Shown: one piece after another, positions 24,611 to 33,171 of the stretch | Numbering within the stretch: position 1 is the first letter of the stretch | Layout: each line of letters opens with the position of its first letter | Assembly: GCF_030546645.1 (NCBI RefSeq) | Contig: NZ_JAUOTO010000002.1 | Location: 620,001-684,000 of the forward strand | Direction of reading: 5' to 3' | Source: Flavitalea plasmicola | GTDB taxonomy: Bacteria; Bacteroidota; Bacteroidia; Chitinophagales; Chitinophagaceae | DNA: 64,000 nt | Translations under genes and position numbers: made by a program | Notes under the pieces: generated by a model | What the model saw: only the letters and a program-made list of their open reading frames with translations | Databases searched by the model: none | Told to the model about the DNA's origin: nothing

Positions 24611-26806
24611 TCAGTTCTTTAAATACCGTTCCAGGTACTGGAAGCTCACCGTCGAGATCAGCAGGTAGCTCTGCCAGTTATAGGCCGCGCCGTGCGCTCC
24701 CGGGGGATAGATCCGCAGATCCACATCCTTACCCACATTGGTGAGCGCCGTCAGCAGCTGCATGGTATGTGCAGGATGGACGTTGTCATCGCTCATGGAA
24801 TGGATCAGCAGGAGGTGGTCTTTCAGTCCCGCGGCGTGGGTCATATCGGCGCTGATCCTATACCCTTCCGCGTTCTGCGGCAGCGTACCCATATATCGCT
24901 CCGTGTATACGTCGTCGTACAAGCGCCAGTCCGTCACCGGGGAATTGGCAATGCCTACTTTGAAGACGCCGGGATGGGTCAGCAAGGTGTAGGTGGTGCT
25001 ATAGCCGCCGTAGCTGGTGCCCATGATCCCTATTTTACCGCCATCCACGTAAGGCAGGGAGGCGAGATAGCGTGCAGTTTCCGCAAAGTCGTTGCTCTCC
25101 CATTTTCCCAACTGCCCGTATACGATCTTCATGAACTGGCTGCCGTAATTGGCGATGCCCCTGTTATTGACGTCGACGACGATATAGCCGTTCTGCGCCA
25201 GCCACTGCTGCATGCCCCCGGCGGCCCATTTGTTAAAGACGCCATGGGACTCGGGTCCTCCGTAGATGGCCAGCACGACGGGGTATTTTTTAGCAGGGTC
25301 GAAGTTGACGGGCTTGATCATGCTGCCGTCCAGTTGAATGCCATCAGCCGTTGAAAAATGGAAAAGCTCCAATGGCGAATAAACATGCGTTTTGACATAA
25401 TCGCTCGTAGCCTGGTTGTCCTGCAAAAGCTTCAGCAGCCGTCCTTTCGAATCATAGAGGCCTACGTGCACGGGCGTGCTGGTGTTGCTGTATTCGTCGA
25501 TGTAATATCCTGTGTTCGTGGACATGTCGATATTATGGAACCCTTCCACCGCCGTGAGCTTTTTCTTTCCCGTGCCGTCATATTTGATGGAGTACAGCTG
25601 CTGTTCGAGGGGAGAGGCTTCCGCCGACAGGTAATAGATGGATTTCGTGTCCGGGTCGATGCCCGTCACCTTGATCATATCCCAATTGCCGTTGGTGACC
25701 TGGTTGATCAGCTTGCCGTCATATCCGTAATGATAGATGTGGTAGAAGCCGCTGCGGTCCGACACCCAGAAAAAGTCTTTTGTCTTCTCAGGGAAGTAGA
25801 TCATGTCATTGACATTGGTATAGAAATTAAAGATCGCCACCCACGTACTGTTCCCTTCCTCCAGGACCAGCCGGCGCGCGCCCGTCTTCACATTGAAGAA
25901 GTAGAGCTTCATATGGTTCTGTGCGCGATTGAGGGTCATCAGCGCCAGCTCGTCGGGGTTGCTGGTCCAGTAAATGCGGGGGATATAGAAGTCTCCCGTC
26001 TCTTCCGGCTCCAGCCAGATCTTTTTGCCTGACCGGACATCTACCACGCCTATCCTTACCGTAGGGTTCGCGTCACCCGGCTGGGGTATGGGGATCGTCA
26101 CCTGTTCCGGATGAAAACCTTCATAGTTCGTCATATGGAACGTGGGTACCGGGCGTTCGTCAAACTGCCAGAAGGCGATATACCGGCTGTCCCTGGACCA
26201 GTTCCATGCCTGCGCCTGGCCGAACTCTTCTTCGTACACCCAATCAAAGTGACCGTTGAATATACCATTTTCGGTGGTGCTGTCGGCGGTGAGCTGTTGT
26301 TCCTTTCCCGTTGAAAAATCATAGACATACATATTGCCGCCTCTTTCAATTCCCACCATCGCGCCGTCGGGGGAAAGCTCCGCCGAACGGGCGTCACGGG
26401 CAGCAGGCTGCAGCTGGCGGGACGCCACGTCATAGATATAATAGTCGGAAATGCCGCTGCGGCGGTAGAGGCGCCTGAGATTCGTTTTAAACACCAGGTG
26501 CTTACTGTCCTTGCTCCACTGAAAGGACTGGTAGTTGAATGGCTTATCCGATCCGGGGAAATGCATTCCGCTGTTGGAGTAGACGGATGTCTCCTGCAAT
26601 GTTTTCGGGTCCATAACATGGATCTCGTTGCCGGAGATAAAGGAATACTGTGCCCCACCCTGGATCCAGTTGAGGCTTTCGGGACCAGCCTTACCCTTTA
26701 ATACACCGGAGGATTGCAGGGCATCGGTAATGCTGACATACGGCTTTTTGTCCTGGGCTTGCAGGCTGGTGAAGCCCAACAGCAGGGCGGAAAGGATATA
26801 TTTCAT
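24611..26806 (-). CDS. Dipeptidyl-peptidase IV-like S9 family serine peptidase
   Basis: 731 residues with a signal peptide (MKYILSALLLGFTSLQAQ). An N-terminal eight-bladed propeller of the DPPIV type includes the Glu motif DWVYEEEFGQ that binds the substrate amino group. The C-terminal alpha/beta hydrolase has the nucleophile in GTSYGGYS near residue 600, the aspartate in MSDDNVHPA and the histidine in GAHGAAYN. Expected reaction: removal of X-Pro or X-Ala dipeptides from peptide N-termini in the periplasm. Second gene of a two-gene unit after the CDGSH protein (3-base gap). Confidence 0.94.
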   Translation of the reverse strand: MKYILSALLLGFTSLQAQDKKPYVSITDALQSSGVLKGKAGPESLNWIQGGAQYSFISGNEIHVMDPKTLQETSVYSNSGMHFPGSDKPFNYQSFQWSKDSKHLVFKTNLRRLYRRSGISDYYIYDVASRQLQPAARDARSAELSPDGAMVGIERGGNMYVYDFSTGKEQQLTADSTTENGIFNGHFDWVYEEEFGQAQAWNWSRDSRYIAFWQFDERPVPTFHMTNYEGFHPEQVTIPIPQPGDANPTVRIGVVDVRSGKKIWLEPEETGDFYIPRIYWTSNPDELALMTLNRAQNHMKLYFFNVKTGARRLVLEEGNSTWVAIFNFYTNVNDMIYFPEKTKDFFWVSDRSGFYHIYHYGYDGKLINQVTNGNWDMIKVTGIDPDTKSIYYLSAEASPLEQQLYSIKYDGTGKKKLTAVEGFHNIDMSTNTGYYIDEYSNTSTPVHVGLYDSKGRLLKLLQDNQATSDYVKTHVYSPLELFHFSTADGIQLDGSMIKPVNFDPAKKYPVVLAIYGGPESHGVFNKWAAGGMQQWLAQNGYIVVDVNNRGIANYGSQFMKIVYGQLGKWESNDFAETARYLASLPYVDGGKIGIMGTSYGGYSTTYTLLTHPGVFKVGIANSPVTDWRLYDDVYTERYMGTLPQNAEGYRISADMTHAAGLKDHLLLIHSMSDDNVHPAHTMQLLTALTNVGKDVDLRIYPPGAHGAAYNWQSYLLISTVSFQYLERYLKN

Positions 26807-26809
26807 TTT

Positions 26810-27031
26810 TTATTTTTTTGGAGGGAGACTAAAAGCAACTGCGTCGTGCTCAAAATGGCCTTTATGGCTTCCATCGCAGAAAGGCTTGTTCTGGGAGAGG
26901 CCGCAGCGGCAGATGGAAATGATCTCTCTTCCGGCGAGATCATAGGCGGCCCCTGTTTTATCTACTATTTCAAAATCGCCTTCTACTTTCAATGATCCAT
27001 TGCTGTTGACTGTAATCTTTGTTTTTGACAT
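26810..27031 (-). CDS. CDGSH iron-sulfur domain protein
   Basis: 73 residues from the ATG at 27031-27029; the frame extends upstream to 27133 without features. The CDGSH [2Fe-2S] site is complete: CRCGLSQNKPFCDGSH with C41, C43, C52 and H56 as ligands. The N-terminal half is a beta-strand segment (SLKVEGDFEIVDKTG). Such small soluble proteins bind a redox-active, acid-labile cluster; their role in bacteria is largely undefined. It precedes the DPPIV-like gene by 3 bases, so the two are co-transcribed, though no functional link is evident. Confidence 0.93.
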   Translation of the reverse strand: MSKTKITVNSNGSLKVEGDFEIVDKTGAAYDLAGREIISICRCGLSQNKPFCDGSHKGHFEHDAVAFSLPPKK

Positions 27032-27239
27032 ATCCTGTTTTTTAGGGGACCCATGGTCCATTTTGGGCGGCAAAATAGGGAAAATATCCGGGAAACGGTT
27101 TCCTGAGAAATGCAACCCGTTTCCCGGAAACATCTTTTTTCGGACAGGCGGGTTGGATAGTTTATGAACGGCGGGTATTGTCTTGTCCGGCAGGGAAGAT
27201 TAGTCTATTTTAGATCGATAAACTTTATAATAACAACGG

Positions 27240-28874
27240 ATGCAACGAAAAGACTTTCTTTCAATGGCCGGCATGGGCATAGGTGGTGTATTGCTGGGAA
27301 GGATCCCTGTGTTAGGCTCCTCTTTCCGGCCACGTACTGAATCAGCCTGGATAGATACGGGAGTCAAGAAGCAACTGGCGGATGTGGCCCTCAATGCGGC
27401 CAGATCGAAAGGCGCCACCTATGTCGATGTACGTATCGGCCGGTATCTCAACCAGTTTGTCATCACCAGGGAGGACAAGGTGCTGAATGTAGTGGACACG
27501 GAGTCTTATGGTATGGGCATCCGCGTTATCGCCAATGGCTGCTGGGGTTTCTCCGCTACCGACAAGCTGGACAAGGACAGCATTGCCCGTTCGGCAGAGA
27601 TGGCCGTATCCATCGCCAGGGAAAATGCACGGCTGCAAACACGGCCTGTGCAGCTGGCGCCGCAAAAAGGCTTTGGCGAAGTCACGTGGAAGACCCCCAT
27701 TATAAAGAATGGTTTCGATATCCCTATCAAGGAGAAAGCGGACATGCTGCTGACCGTGAATGACGCGGCCATGAAAGGAGGCGCCAGCTTTATCGACACG
27801 GCCCTTTTCCTGGTGAATGAGCAGAAGTATTTCGCTTCCACGGACGGCTCCTATATCGACCAGGACATCCATCGTATCTGGCCTACATTCACCGTGACAA
27901 AGATCGACAGCAAGACGGGCAAGTTCGAGACAAGGGATTCACTGGGCTCGCCGATGGGAATGGGATATGAATACCTCACGCCGGATGACAGTAAAAAGAT
28001 CAAGACCGTGACCACCTTATATACGGACCGGTATGACATGCTGGAAGACGCCAGGCTGGCTGCGGTACAGGTGGGCGAAAAACTGGCCGCAAAGTCCGTG
28101 GAGCCTGGAAAATATGACCTCGTGCTGGACCCCAGCAACCTGTACCTTACGATCCATGAATCTTCCGGCCATCCATCCGAGCTGGACAGGGTCCTTGGTT
28201 ATGAAGCCAATTTTGCCGGCACCAGCTTCCTCACCCTGGACAAGTGGAAGACGAAAAAATTCAATTATGGCAGCAAGCTGGTGAATATCGTCGCCGATAA
28301 GACCCAGCCTGGATCCCTGGGCGCCGTAGGGTACGACGATGAAGGCGTAGCCTGCAAGGAGTGGGACATCATCAGGGACGGGGTGCTGGTGAACTACCAG
28401 GCGATCCGCGACCAGGCCCATATCATCGGGCTGGACGAATCTCAGGGCTGCTGCTACTCCCAAAGCTGGCAGGATGTGCAATTCCAGCGCATGGCCAATA
28501 TCTCCCTACGTCCGGGAAAAGCGCCGCTGACCCCTAACGAGCTGATAAAAAACGTGGAAAAAGGTATTTATATCGTAGGCGCCGGCTCCTACTCCATCGA
28601 CCAGCAGCGGTATAACTTCCAGTTCAGCGGACAGCTGTTCTACGAGATCAGGAACGGCAAGATCGCGGGCATGCTGAAGGATGTGGCCTACCAGGCAAAT
28701 ACGCAGGAATTCTGGAACTCCTGCGCCGCCATCTGCGATCAGCGCGATTACCGGCTGGGCGGGACATTTTTTGACGGCAAGGGACAACCGCCGCAAAGCA
28801 ATGCCGTATCTCATGGCTCGGCCACCACACGTTTCAACGGCATCAATGTTATCAATACAGCTAGAAAGATTTAA
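27240..28874 (+). CDS. tldD: TldD-family metalloprotease subunit, probably Tat-exported
   Basis: 544 residues. The N-terminus MQRKDFLSMAGMGIGGVLLG resembles a Tat signal, although it carries RK rather than RR before the hydrophobic stretch. The TldD zinc site HESSGH is at about residue 306 (LTIHESSGHPSELDR), matching the HExxxH motif, and the C-terminal glycine-rich beta domain (KNVEKGIYIVGAGSYSID) is intact. TldD pairs with TldE/PmbA as a protease that threads unfolded peptides; in E. coli it matures microcin B17 and degrades CcdA. The partner follows after 9 bases. An exported version is common in Bacteroidota; its substrate is unknown. Confidence 0.92.
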   Translation: MQRKDFLSMAGMGIGGVLLGRIPVLGSSFRPRTESAWIDTGVKKQLADVALNAARSKGATYVDVRIGRYLNQFVITREDKVLNVVDTESYGMGIRVIANGCWGFSATDKLDKDSIARSAEMAVSIARENARLQTRPVQLAPQKGFGEVTWKTPIIKNGFDIPIKEKADMLLTVNDAAMKGGASFIDTALFLVNEQKYFASTDGSYIDQDIHRIWPTFTVTKIDSKTGKFETRDSLGSPMGMGYEYLTPDDSKKIKTVTTLYTDRYDMLEDARLAAVQVGEKLAAKSVEPGKYDLVLDPSNLYLTIHESSGHPSELDRVLGYEANFAGTSFLTLDKWKTKKFNYGSKLVNIVADKTQPGSLGAVGYDDEGVACKEWDIIRDGVLVNYQAIRDQAHIIGLDESQGCCYSQSWQDVQFQRMANISLRPGKAPLTPNELIKNVEKGIYIVGAGSYSIDQQRYNFQFSGQLFYEIRNGKIAGMLKDVAYQANTQEFWNSCAAICDQRDYRLGGTFFDGKGQPPQSNAVSHGSATTRFNGINVINTARKI

Positions 28875-28883
28875 CCAAAACAT

Positions 28884-30221
28884 ATGGCACTTTTAACCCA
28901 GGACGAAGCACGCACGTTGCTGCAGAAGGTCCTCAGCTTTTCCAAGGCCGATGAATGCCAGGTCTCCCTCAATGGCTCAACGGGTGGGAATATACGTTAT
29001 GCGCTGAATTCCGTATCTACCAGCGGCGCGCTGGATCAGCTGAACCTGCAGATCGGATCTGTATTCGGAAAAAAGCTAGGCATCAGCACCATCAATGAAT
29101 ATGATGACGCATCTCTGGAAAAGGCGGTGCGCCGCAGCGAGGACCTGGCAAGGCTGGCGCCGGATAACCCGGAGCATATGCCTTTTTTGGGCCCTCAGAC
29201 CTATGAAGCGCCTTCCAGGACCTATTTCCCGGACACGGCGTCCATCCATTCAAAATTACGTGCCGACCTGGTGCAGCAAAGTCTGCAGGTATCCCGCGAC
29301 AATAAGCTAGCCGCTGCCGGATTCCTGGAGAACAGTGCCGGCTGTTATGCGCTGATGAACTCCCGTGGGCTTTTTGCGTATACCACCAGTACGGCGGTGA
29401 ACTTTTCGGTGACCCTTCGTACGGAAGATGGAACGGGATCGGGATATGCAGCCAGGGGGTACAATGATATTGCGAAGCTGGACGTGCTGGCAGCTTCGAA
29501 GACGGCGGCATGGAAGGCCAGCAGGTCCTCGGGGGCCAAGGCGCTGGAGCCGGGGAAATATACAGTGATCCTGGAGCCAGCCGCTGGCATAGTATTGCTG
29601 GAGAACCTCTATGGCGCCCTGGATGCCCGCAGCGCCGACGAAGGCCGCAGCTTCCTCAGCATGCCGGGAGGTAAGACGAGGCTAGGCGAAAAGCTCGTGG
29701 ACGAACGGGTGAACATCTACTCCGATCCCCACAACGAAGAGCTACCCACCTTTTATTACAATGGTGAGGGGCAGCCGCAAAAGAAAATGAGCTGGATAGA
29801 GAAAGGGGTGGTGAAGAACCTTTTCTATTCCCGTTATTGGGCAATGCAAAAAGGCGTGACGCCCGTGCCTCAGCCGGACGCCATCATCATGGATGGCGGC
29901 ACCTCCAGCACCGAGGACCTGATAAAAAGCACAGAGAAGGGAATTCTTGTCACCCGCCTGTGGTATATCAGGTCTGTCGATCCTCAGACCTTGTTATTTA
30001 CGGGTCTGACCAGGGATGGTACGTTCTATATCGAGAATGGAGAGATCAAATTCCCGATCAAGAACTTCCGGTTCAACGAGAGCCCGGTCATCATGTTGAA
30101 TAACCTGGAGGCATTGGGTAAGCCGGAGCGGACGATCAGCGGGGAATCGAATGGTTCGGCTATGATACCGCCGATGAAGATCCGGGATTTTACGTTTACT
30201 TCGCTATCTGATGCGGTGTAG
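28884..30221 (+). CDS. TldE/PmbA-family partner subunit
   Basis: 445 residues, full length for the TldE group, with the TldD/PmbA fold but no HExxxH motif, as expected for the non-catalytic partner (the corresponding region reads EPAAGIVLLENLYGALDARS). The C-terminal pattern KSTEKGILVTRLWYIRSVDP parallels that of TldD. No signal peptide is visible, in contrast to the TldD-like partner, so whether they meet in the same compartment is open. The operon with TldD (9-base gap) makes the assignment secure at family level. A hairpin terminator follows at 30245. Confidence 0.9.
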   Translation: MALLTQDEARTLLQKVLSFSKADECQVSLNGSTGGNIRYALNSVSTSGALDQLNLQIGSVFGKKLGISTINEYDDASLEKAVRRSEDLARLAPDNPEHMPFLGPQTYEAPSRTYFPDTASIHSKLRADLVQQSLQVSRDNKLAAAGFLENSAGCYALMNSRGLFAYTTSTAVNFSVTLRTEDGTGSGYAARGYNDIAKLDVLAASKTAAWKASRSSGAKALEPGKYTVILEPAAGIVLLENLYGALDARSADEGRSFLSMPGGKTRLGEKLVDERVNIYSDPHNEELPTFYYNGEGQPQKKMSWIEKGVVKNLFYSRYWAMQKGVTPVPQPDAIIMDGGTSSTEDLIKSTEKGILVTRLWYIRSVDPQTLLFTGLTRDGTFYIENGEIKFPIKNFRFNESPVIMLNNLEALGKPERTISGESNGSAMIPPMKIRDFTFTSLSDAV

Positions 30222-30244
30222 CCCGGCCTTGCGAGGCTTTAACG

Positions 30245-30276
30245 AAAAAACCCCCAAGAGTTAGTCAGGGGCTTTT
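30245..30276 (+). terminator. Probable rho-independent terminator after the tldD/tldE pair
   Basis: An A-run and CCCC (30245-30255) face GGGG-C-TTTT (30268-30276) across a 12-base loop. The stem is short and interrupted; on the minus strand it ends in a stronger T-run (TTTTTT). Confidence 0.5.
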
Positions 30277-30426
30277 CAAGAGAAATTGGAATTTAATGCT
30301 TTCTTTGAACACGAGCACGAAAGCGGTTTTTCTGGATTTTTGGATATTCGGTTACTTCATCGGTATTGGATAGCACAAATATCGGTCAAGGATAGTTGTT
30401 AACAAAGAGCAAAGACCCTCGATTTT

Positions 30427-30444
30427 TATCGTAGATCTACGATA
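30427..30444. promoter_or_regulatory. 18-bp perfect palindrome upstream of the kinase/LytTR operon
   Basis: TATCGTAGATCTACGATA is identical to its reverse complement. It is centred 97 bases before the kinase ATG and about 75 bases before the possible -7 box. A perfect palindrome of this size with no T-run is more like an operator for a dimeric regulator than a terminator. The binding protein is unknown; LytTR proteins usually prefer direct repeats. Confidence 0.5.
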
Positions 30445-30532
30445 GCGATACTCGTCACATTTCCGAACAGTTTCATCACATTTGCTCCCCCAAGGGTCGG
30501 GAATGTCCTAATCTTGTGAAAAAGAAAGGATA

Positions 30533-32182
30533 ATGGCAACCCAATCCCCGCAACTTTCCGCCCTGCGTCCCCGCTGGAGGGAGCATGAACTGATCCTGGC
30601 CACCGTCATCTGTGTTTTGAGCATCGCCGGGGAGGTCTGGAGGATCTTAAGAACTCCCTGGTCGGAGCTGAACAGCGCGTATGAGCGGCCCTTTGTCGAA
30701 AACAATATTCCATTCAGCTATTTATCCAATGTATTCCTGCCGGGCGTCTGTGTCGCCGTCCTGTTGTACCTCTGCTTTCTTCAGATGAACTTCTTTATCC
30801 TGCCCCGGCTATTGCAAACCGATGCCCCCGTAAAAGGCAATTTTACCTTTCATTTTTCCAGGCAGGGGGGTATCGATATGAAAGGAGCGGAAGGCGCCGT
30901 GCTGAAACGCACGATCTGGGGCATTGTCTATACCCTGCTGCTCATCGTTTTCCTGGGGGCAGGCTGGGGCCTGGCCGATTACTATCGGCACGCCTATGCG
31001 TATTTCATTCCCGGCAACAGGGATGACAGCCGGCAGATCATCCTGGGAGTGGGGTTGAAGAAGGCCTTTACCTGGACGGTTATTTACCTCCTGTATGCCA
31101 GTCTGCGCGAGGCGGCCATTGTCCGACTTACCGCCTCTTCGCAATGGAAGGCGTTCCGGATCCGGCTGTCCAACCAGGTCACCGGCTATTTTGCGGCATA
31201 CTTTATTTTATTCTTTTACTTCCGCAGCTTCGATATCATCGATGATAAGGTCTACGGTGTGCTTTTCTCCTGGCCGCCGTCGGTGGTGCTGAACTACCTG
31301 TCCAATGTTTTCTGGCTGTTCCCTTTTAAAGGGAAGCGGTCTATATTCAAAGGCGATGTCTTCCGCCGGCTGTTGCTGTCCACGCTCCTATGGGCCGTGC
31401 CCTTCGCCATCGGGTTAGCCATTGCCGTCGACGAGGCCAAGATCTTTATGCCCTTCCTGATCAGCGGGTGGCTGGTGCTGTTGATCGTGGTCACTCCCCT
31501 CTCCTATTGGATCTATGTGCGTCGCAAGGACAGCATTCTCCGGTTCCGGGGACTGGAGATCGCGCTGGATAAGTCCGAGGCGGACCTGCAGTTCCTCCGC
31601 AGCCAGATCAACCCTCATTTCCTTTTCAATTCATTGAATACGCTATATGGCACGGCGCTCCAGGAAAATGCTTTTCGCGCGGCGGAGGGCATCCAGAAGC
31701 TCGGCGATATGATGCGTTTTATGCTTCACGAGAACCACCAGGAGAAGATCCCCATGTATAAGGAGATCGAATACCTGAAGAATTATATCGACCTGCAGCA
31801 ACTGCGGACGCAATCGTCCCCGGACATCCTCATCGAATCGGAGATCGACGGCGCCGGCTGCGACCATATGATCGCACCCATGCTTCTCATCCCCTTTGTG
31901 GAAAATGCCTTCAAACATGGCATCAGCCTGAAGGAAAGGTCCTGGGTAAAGATCCGTTTGCATTGCGATGCCAAGGGTATACTCTTCGAGGTGAGGAATA
32001 GCGTGCACATACGAAAGGAGGTGGATCCGGAAAAGGATCAGTCCGGAGTGGGGATGAAGAATGTGGTGAACCGTTTACGCCTGATCTATCCCGGCCGGCA
32101 TGACTTTTTTGTAAATGGGAATGATAAGGAATTCTTTATCCAGCTGCTGATCGAGCCGGGAAAGATCACTACATTCGAATAA
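30533..32182 (+). CDS. LytS/YehU-type sensor histidine kinase with large membrane domain
   Basis: 549 residues, longer than the other two kinases in the window. The first 340 residues contain about six or seven membrane helices (e.g. LILATVICVLSIAGEVW, VFLPGVCVAVLLYLCFLQMN, TIWGIVYTLLLIVFLGAGWG, LLIVVTPLSYWIYV). The His_kinase domain follows, with the acceptor histidine near residue 358 (QINPHFLFNSLNTLYG), N-box PFVENAFKHGIS and G-box GVGMKNVVNRL. It begins at the ATG at 30533 and is followed after 14 bases by its LytTR partner. A multi-helix membrane region without an obvious extracytoplasmic domain suggests sensing of a membrane-embedded or membrane-proximal cue. Confidence 0.93.
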   Translation: MATQSPQLSALRPRWREHELILATVICVLSIAGEVWRILRTPWSELNSAYERPFVENNIPFSYLSNVFLPGVCVAVLLYLCFLQMNFFILPRLLQTDAPVKGNFTFHFSRQGGIDMKGAEGAVLKRTIWGIVYTLLLIVFLGAGWGLADYYRHAYAYFIPGNRDDSRQIILGVGLKKAFTWTVIYLLYASLREAAIVRLTASSQWKAFRIRLSNQVTGYFAAYFILFFYFRSFDIIDDKVYGVLFSWPPSVVLNYLSNVFWLFPFKGKRSIFKGDVFRRLLLSTLLWAVPFAIGLAIAVDEAKIFMPFLISGWLVLLIVVTPLSYWIYVRRKDSILRFRGLEIALDKSEADLQFLRSQINPHFLFNSLNTLYGTALQENAFRAAEGIQKLGDMMRFMLHENHQEKIPMYKEIEYLKNYIDLQQLRTQSSPDILIESEIDGAGCDHMIAPMLLIPFVENAFKHGISLKERSWVKIRLHCDAKGILFEVRNSVHIRKEVDPEKDQSGVGMKNVVNRLRLIYPGRHDFFVNGNDKEFFIQLLIEPGKITTFE

Positions 32183-32196
32183 ATGCAGCGTAATCT

Positions 32197-32892
32197 ATGT
32201 TAAAGGCGGTAGCAATCGACGATGAGCCCATGGCGCTGGAGGTGATCAAAAGCCTCTCGGTAAAGATCCCCTTCCTGCAGCTGCAGGCTTGCTTTACCAA
32301 TGCATTCGAGGCAATGGGCTACCTCAAAAAGGAGGAAACGGACCTTATATTCCTGGATATCAAAATGCCGGACATTTCGGGCATGGACCTGCTGCGCAGT
32401 TTATCCCGTCCTCCCATGGTAATCTTTACGACCGCTTACAGTGAACATGCGGTCCAGAGCTTCGAGCTGGATGCCATAGACTACTTGTTGAAGCCGTTCT
32501 CGCCTGCCCGCTTCCTAAAAGCATGCCACAAGGCCTATGAGCTGTTTTCTTTGAAAAAGCAGCATACGGGTGCGCAGTCATCCACCGACCATATTTTTAT
32601 CAAGAGCGGGTATGGCCAGATCCGTATAGACCTGGGAGAGATCCTTTATGTGCAAAGCACGGGGAATTATATGCAGTTTGTATTGCCGGACGAGAAAATA
32701 CTTTCCCGGCTTACCATGAACGAGGTGGAAGCGCTGTTGCCCACCGGCGCATTCGTCCGCATCCACCGCAGCTATCTGGTAGCCAGGAGCAAAGTCAGCC
32801 GCATCGAGCGGGGCTCGGTATGGATAAAGGACAAGGAACTTCCCATCGGGGCAGGTTATGCCCACGAGGTGGACAGGATCACGCGACCCTGA
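32197..32892 (+). CDS. LytTR-family response regulator
   Basis: 231 residues: receiver domain with acidic residues I-D8-D9-E10, phospho-acceptor D54 in LIFLDIKMPDISG and conserved lysine in DYLLKPFSPARF, then LytTR domain (HIFIKSGYGQIRIDLGEIL, YMQFVLP, VRIHRSYLVARSK). Partner of the kinase at 30533-32182, 14 bases apart. Its stop codon directly abuts the stop of the convergent small gene at 32893. Confidence 0.95.
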   Translation: MLKAVAIDDEPMALEVIKSLSVKIPFLQLQACFTNAFEAMGYLKKEETDLIFLDIKMPDISGMDLLRSLSRPPMVIFTTAYSEHAVQSFELDAIDYLLKPFSPARFLKACHKAYELFSLKKQHTGAQSSTDHIFIKSGYGQIRIDLGEILYVQSTGNYMQFVLPDEKILSRLTMNEVEALLPTGAFVRIHRSYLVARSKVSRIERGSVWIKDKELPIGAGYAHEVDRITRP

Positions 32893-33084
32893 TCAGCTCT
32901 CTTTTATTTCTATTTTGTCCTGGTAGACAAGGATTGTCCCCGATCTTCCTGCGGCGGCCAATTTCTGATACACTTTATTCACTACGCATTTATTCAAAAA
33001 ACGGGAAAGATATTCCACTGGGGTGAGATGGTTGGGGTCTAAATGATTGCCCCTTTCGTCGACTAATTCAATACGGATGTTCAT
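32893..33084 (-). CDS. Small hypothetical protein (63 aa)
   Basis: 63 residues, MNIRIELVDERGNHLDPNHL at the N-terminus and a lysine/aspartate-rich C-terminus ending DKIEIKES. It has no signal peptide or membrane segment and no family I recognise. It is supported by a clean ATG, a fit exactly between the convergent regulator (stops abut) and the AT-rich region upstream, and an amino-acid composition resembling a real soluble alpha/beta protein. Function unknown. Confidence 0.55.
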   Translation of the reverse strand: MNIRIELVDERGNHLDPNHLTPVEYLSRFLNKCVVNKVYQKLAAAGRSGTILVYQDKIEIKES

Positions 33085-33135
33085 TGTTCTTCTCTTTTAT
33101 TGGATTTTAATATTTAAAGGTCTTAAAGGTACTAA

Positions 33136-33171
33136 TTATTTCTCATGTACAATTTATTTCTCATGTACAAT
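33136..33171. repeat. Perfect 18-bp tandem duplication over the ompA-like stop codon
   Basis: The unit TTATTTCTCATGTACAAT occurs at 33136-33153 and 33154-33171. On the minus strand each unit encodes the last five residues and stop of the OmpA-family protein (I-V-H-E-K-stop), in the same frame. Only the upstream copy is translated; the other is an untranslated echo. Confidence 0.9.

Larger units (their letters stand above)
30222..30532. other. 311-base intergenic region between TldE and the third kinase operon
   Basis: It holds a terminator-like hairpin (30245-30276), an 18-bp perfect palindrome (30427-30444) and a possible promoter for the kinase: TTTG at 30481-30484 and TAATCTTG at 30509-30516, one base off the -7 consensus and with a spacing of 24 bases. 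No small ORF or RNA structure beyond these was recognised. Confidence 0.6.
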
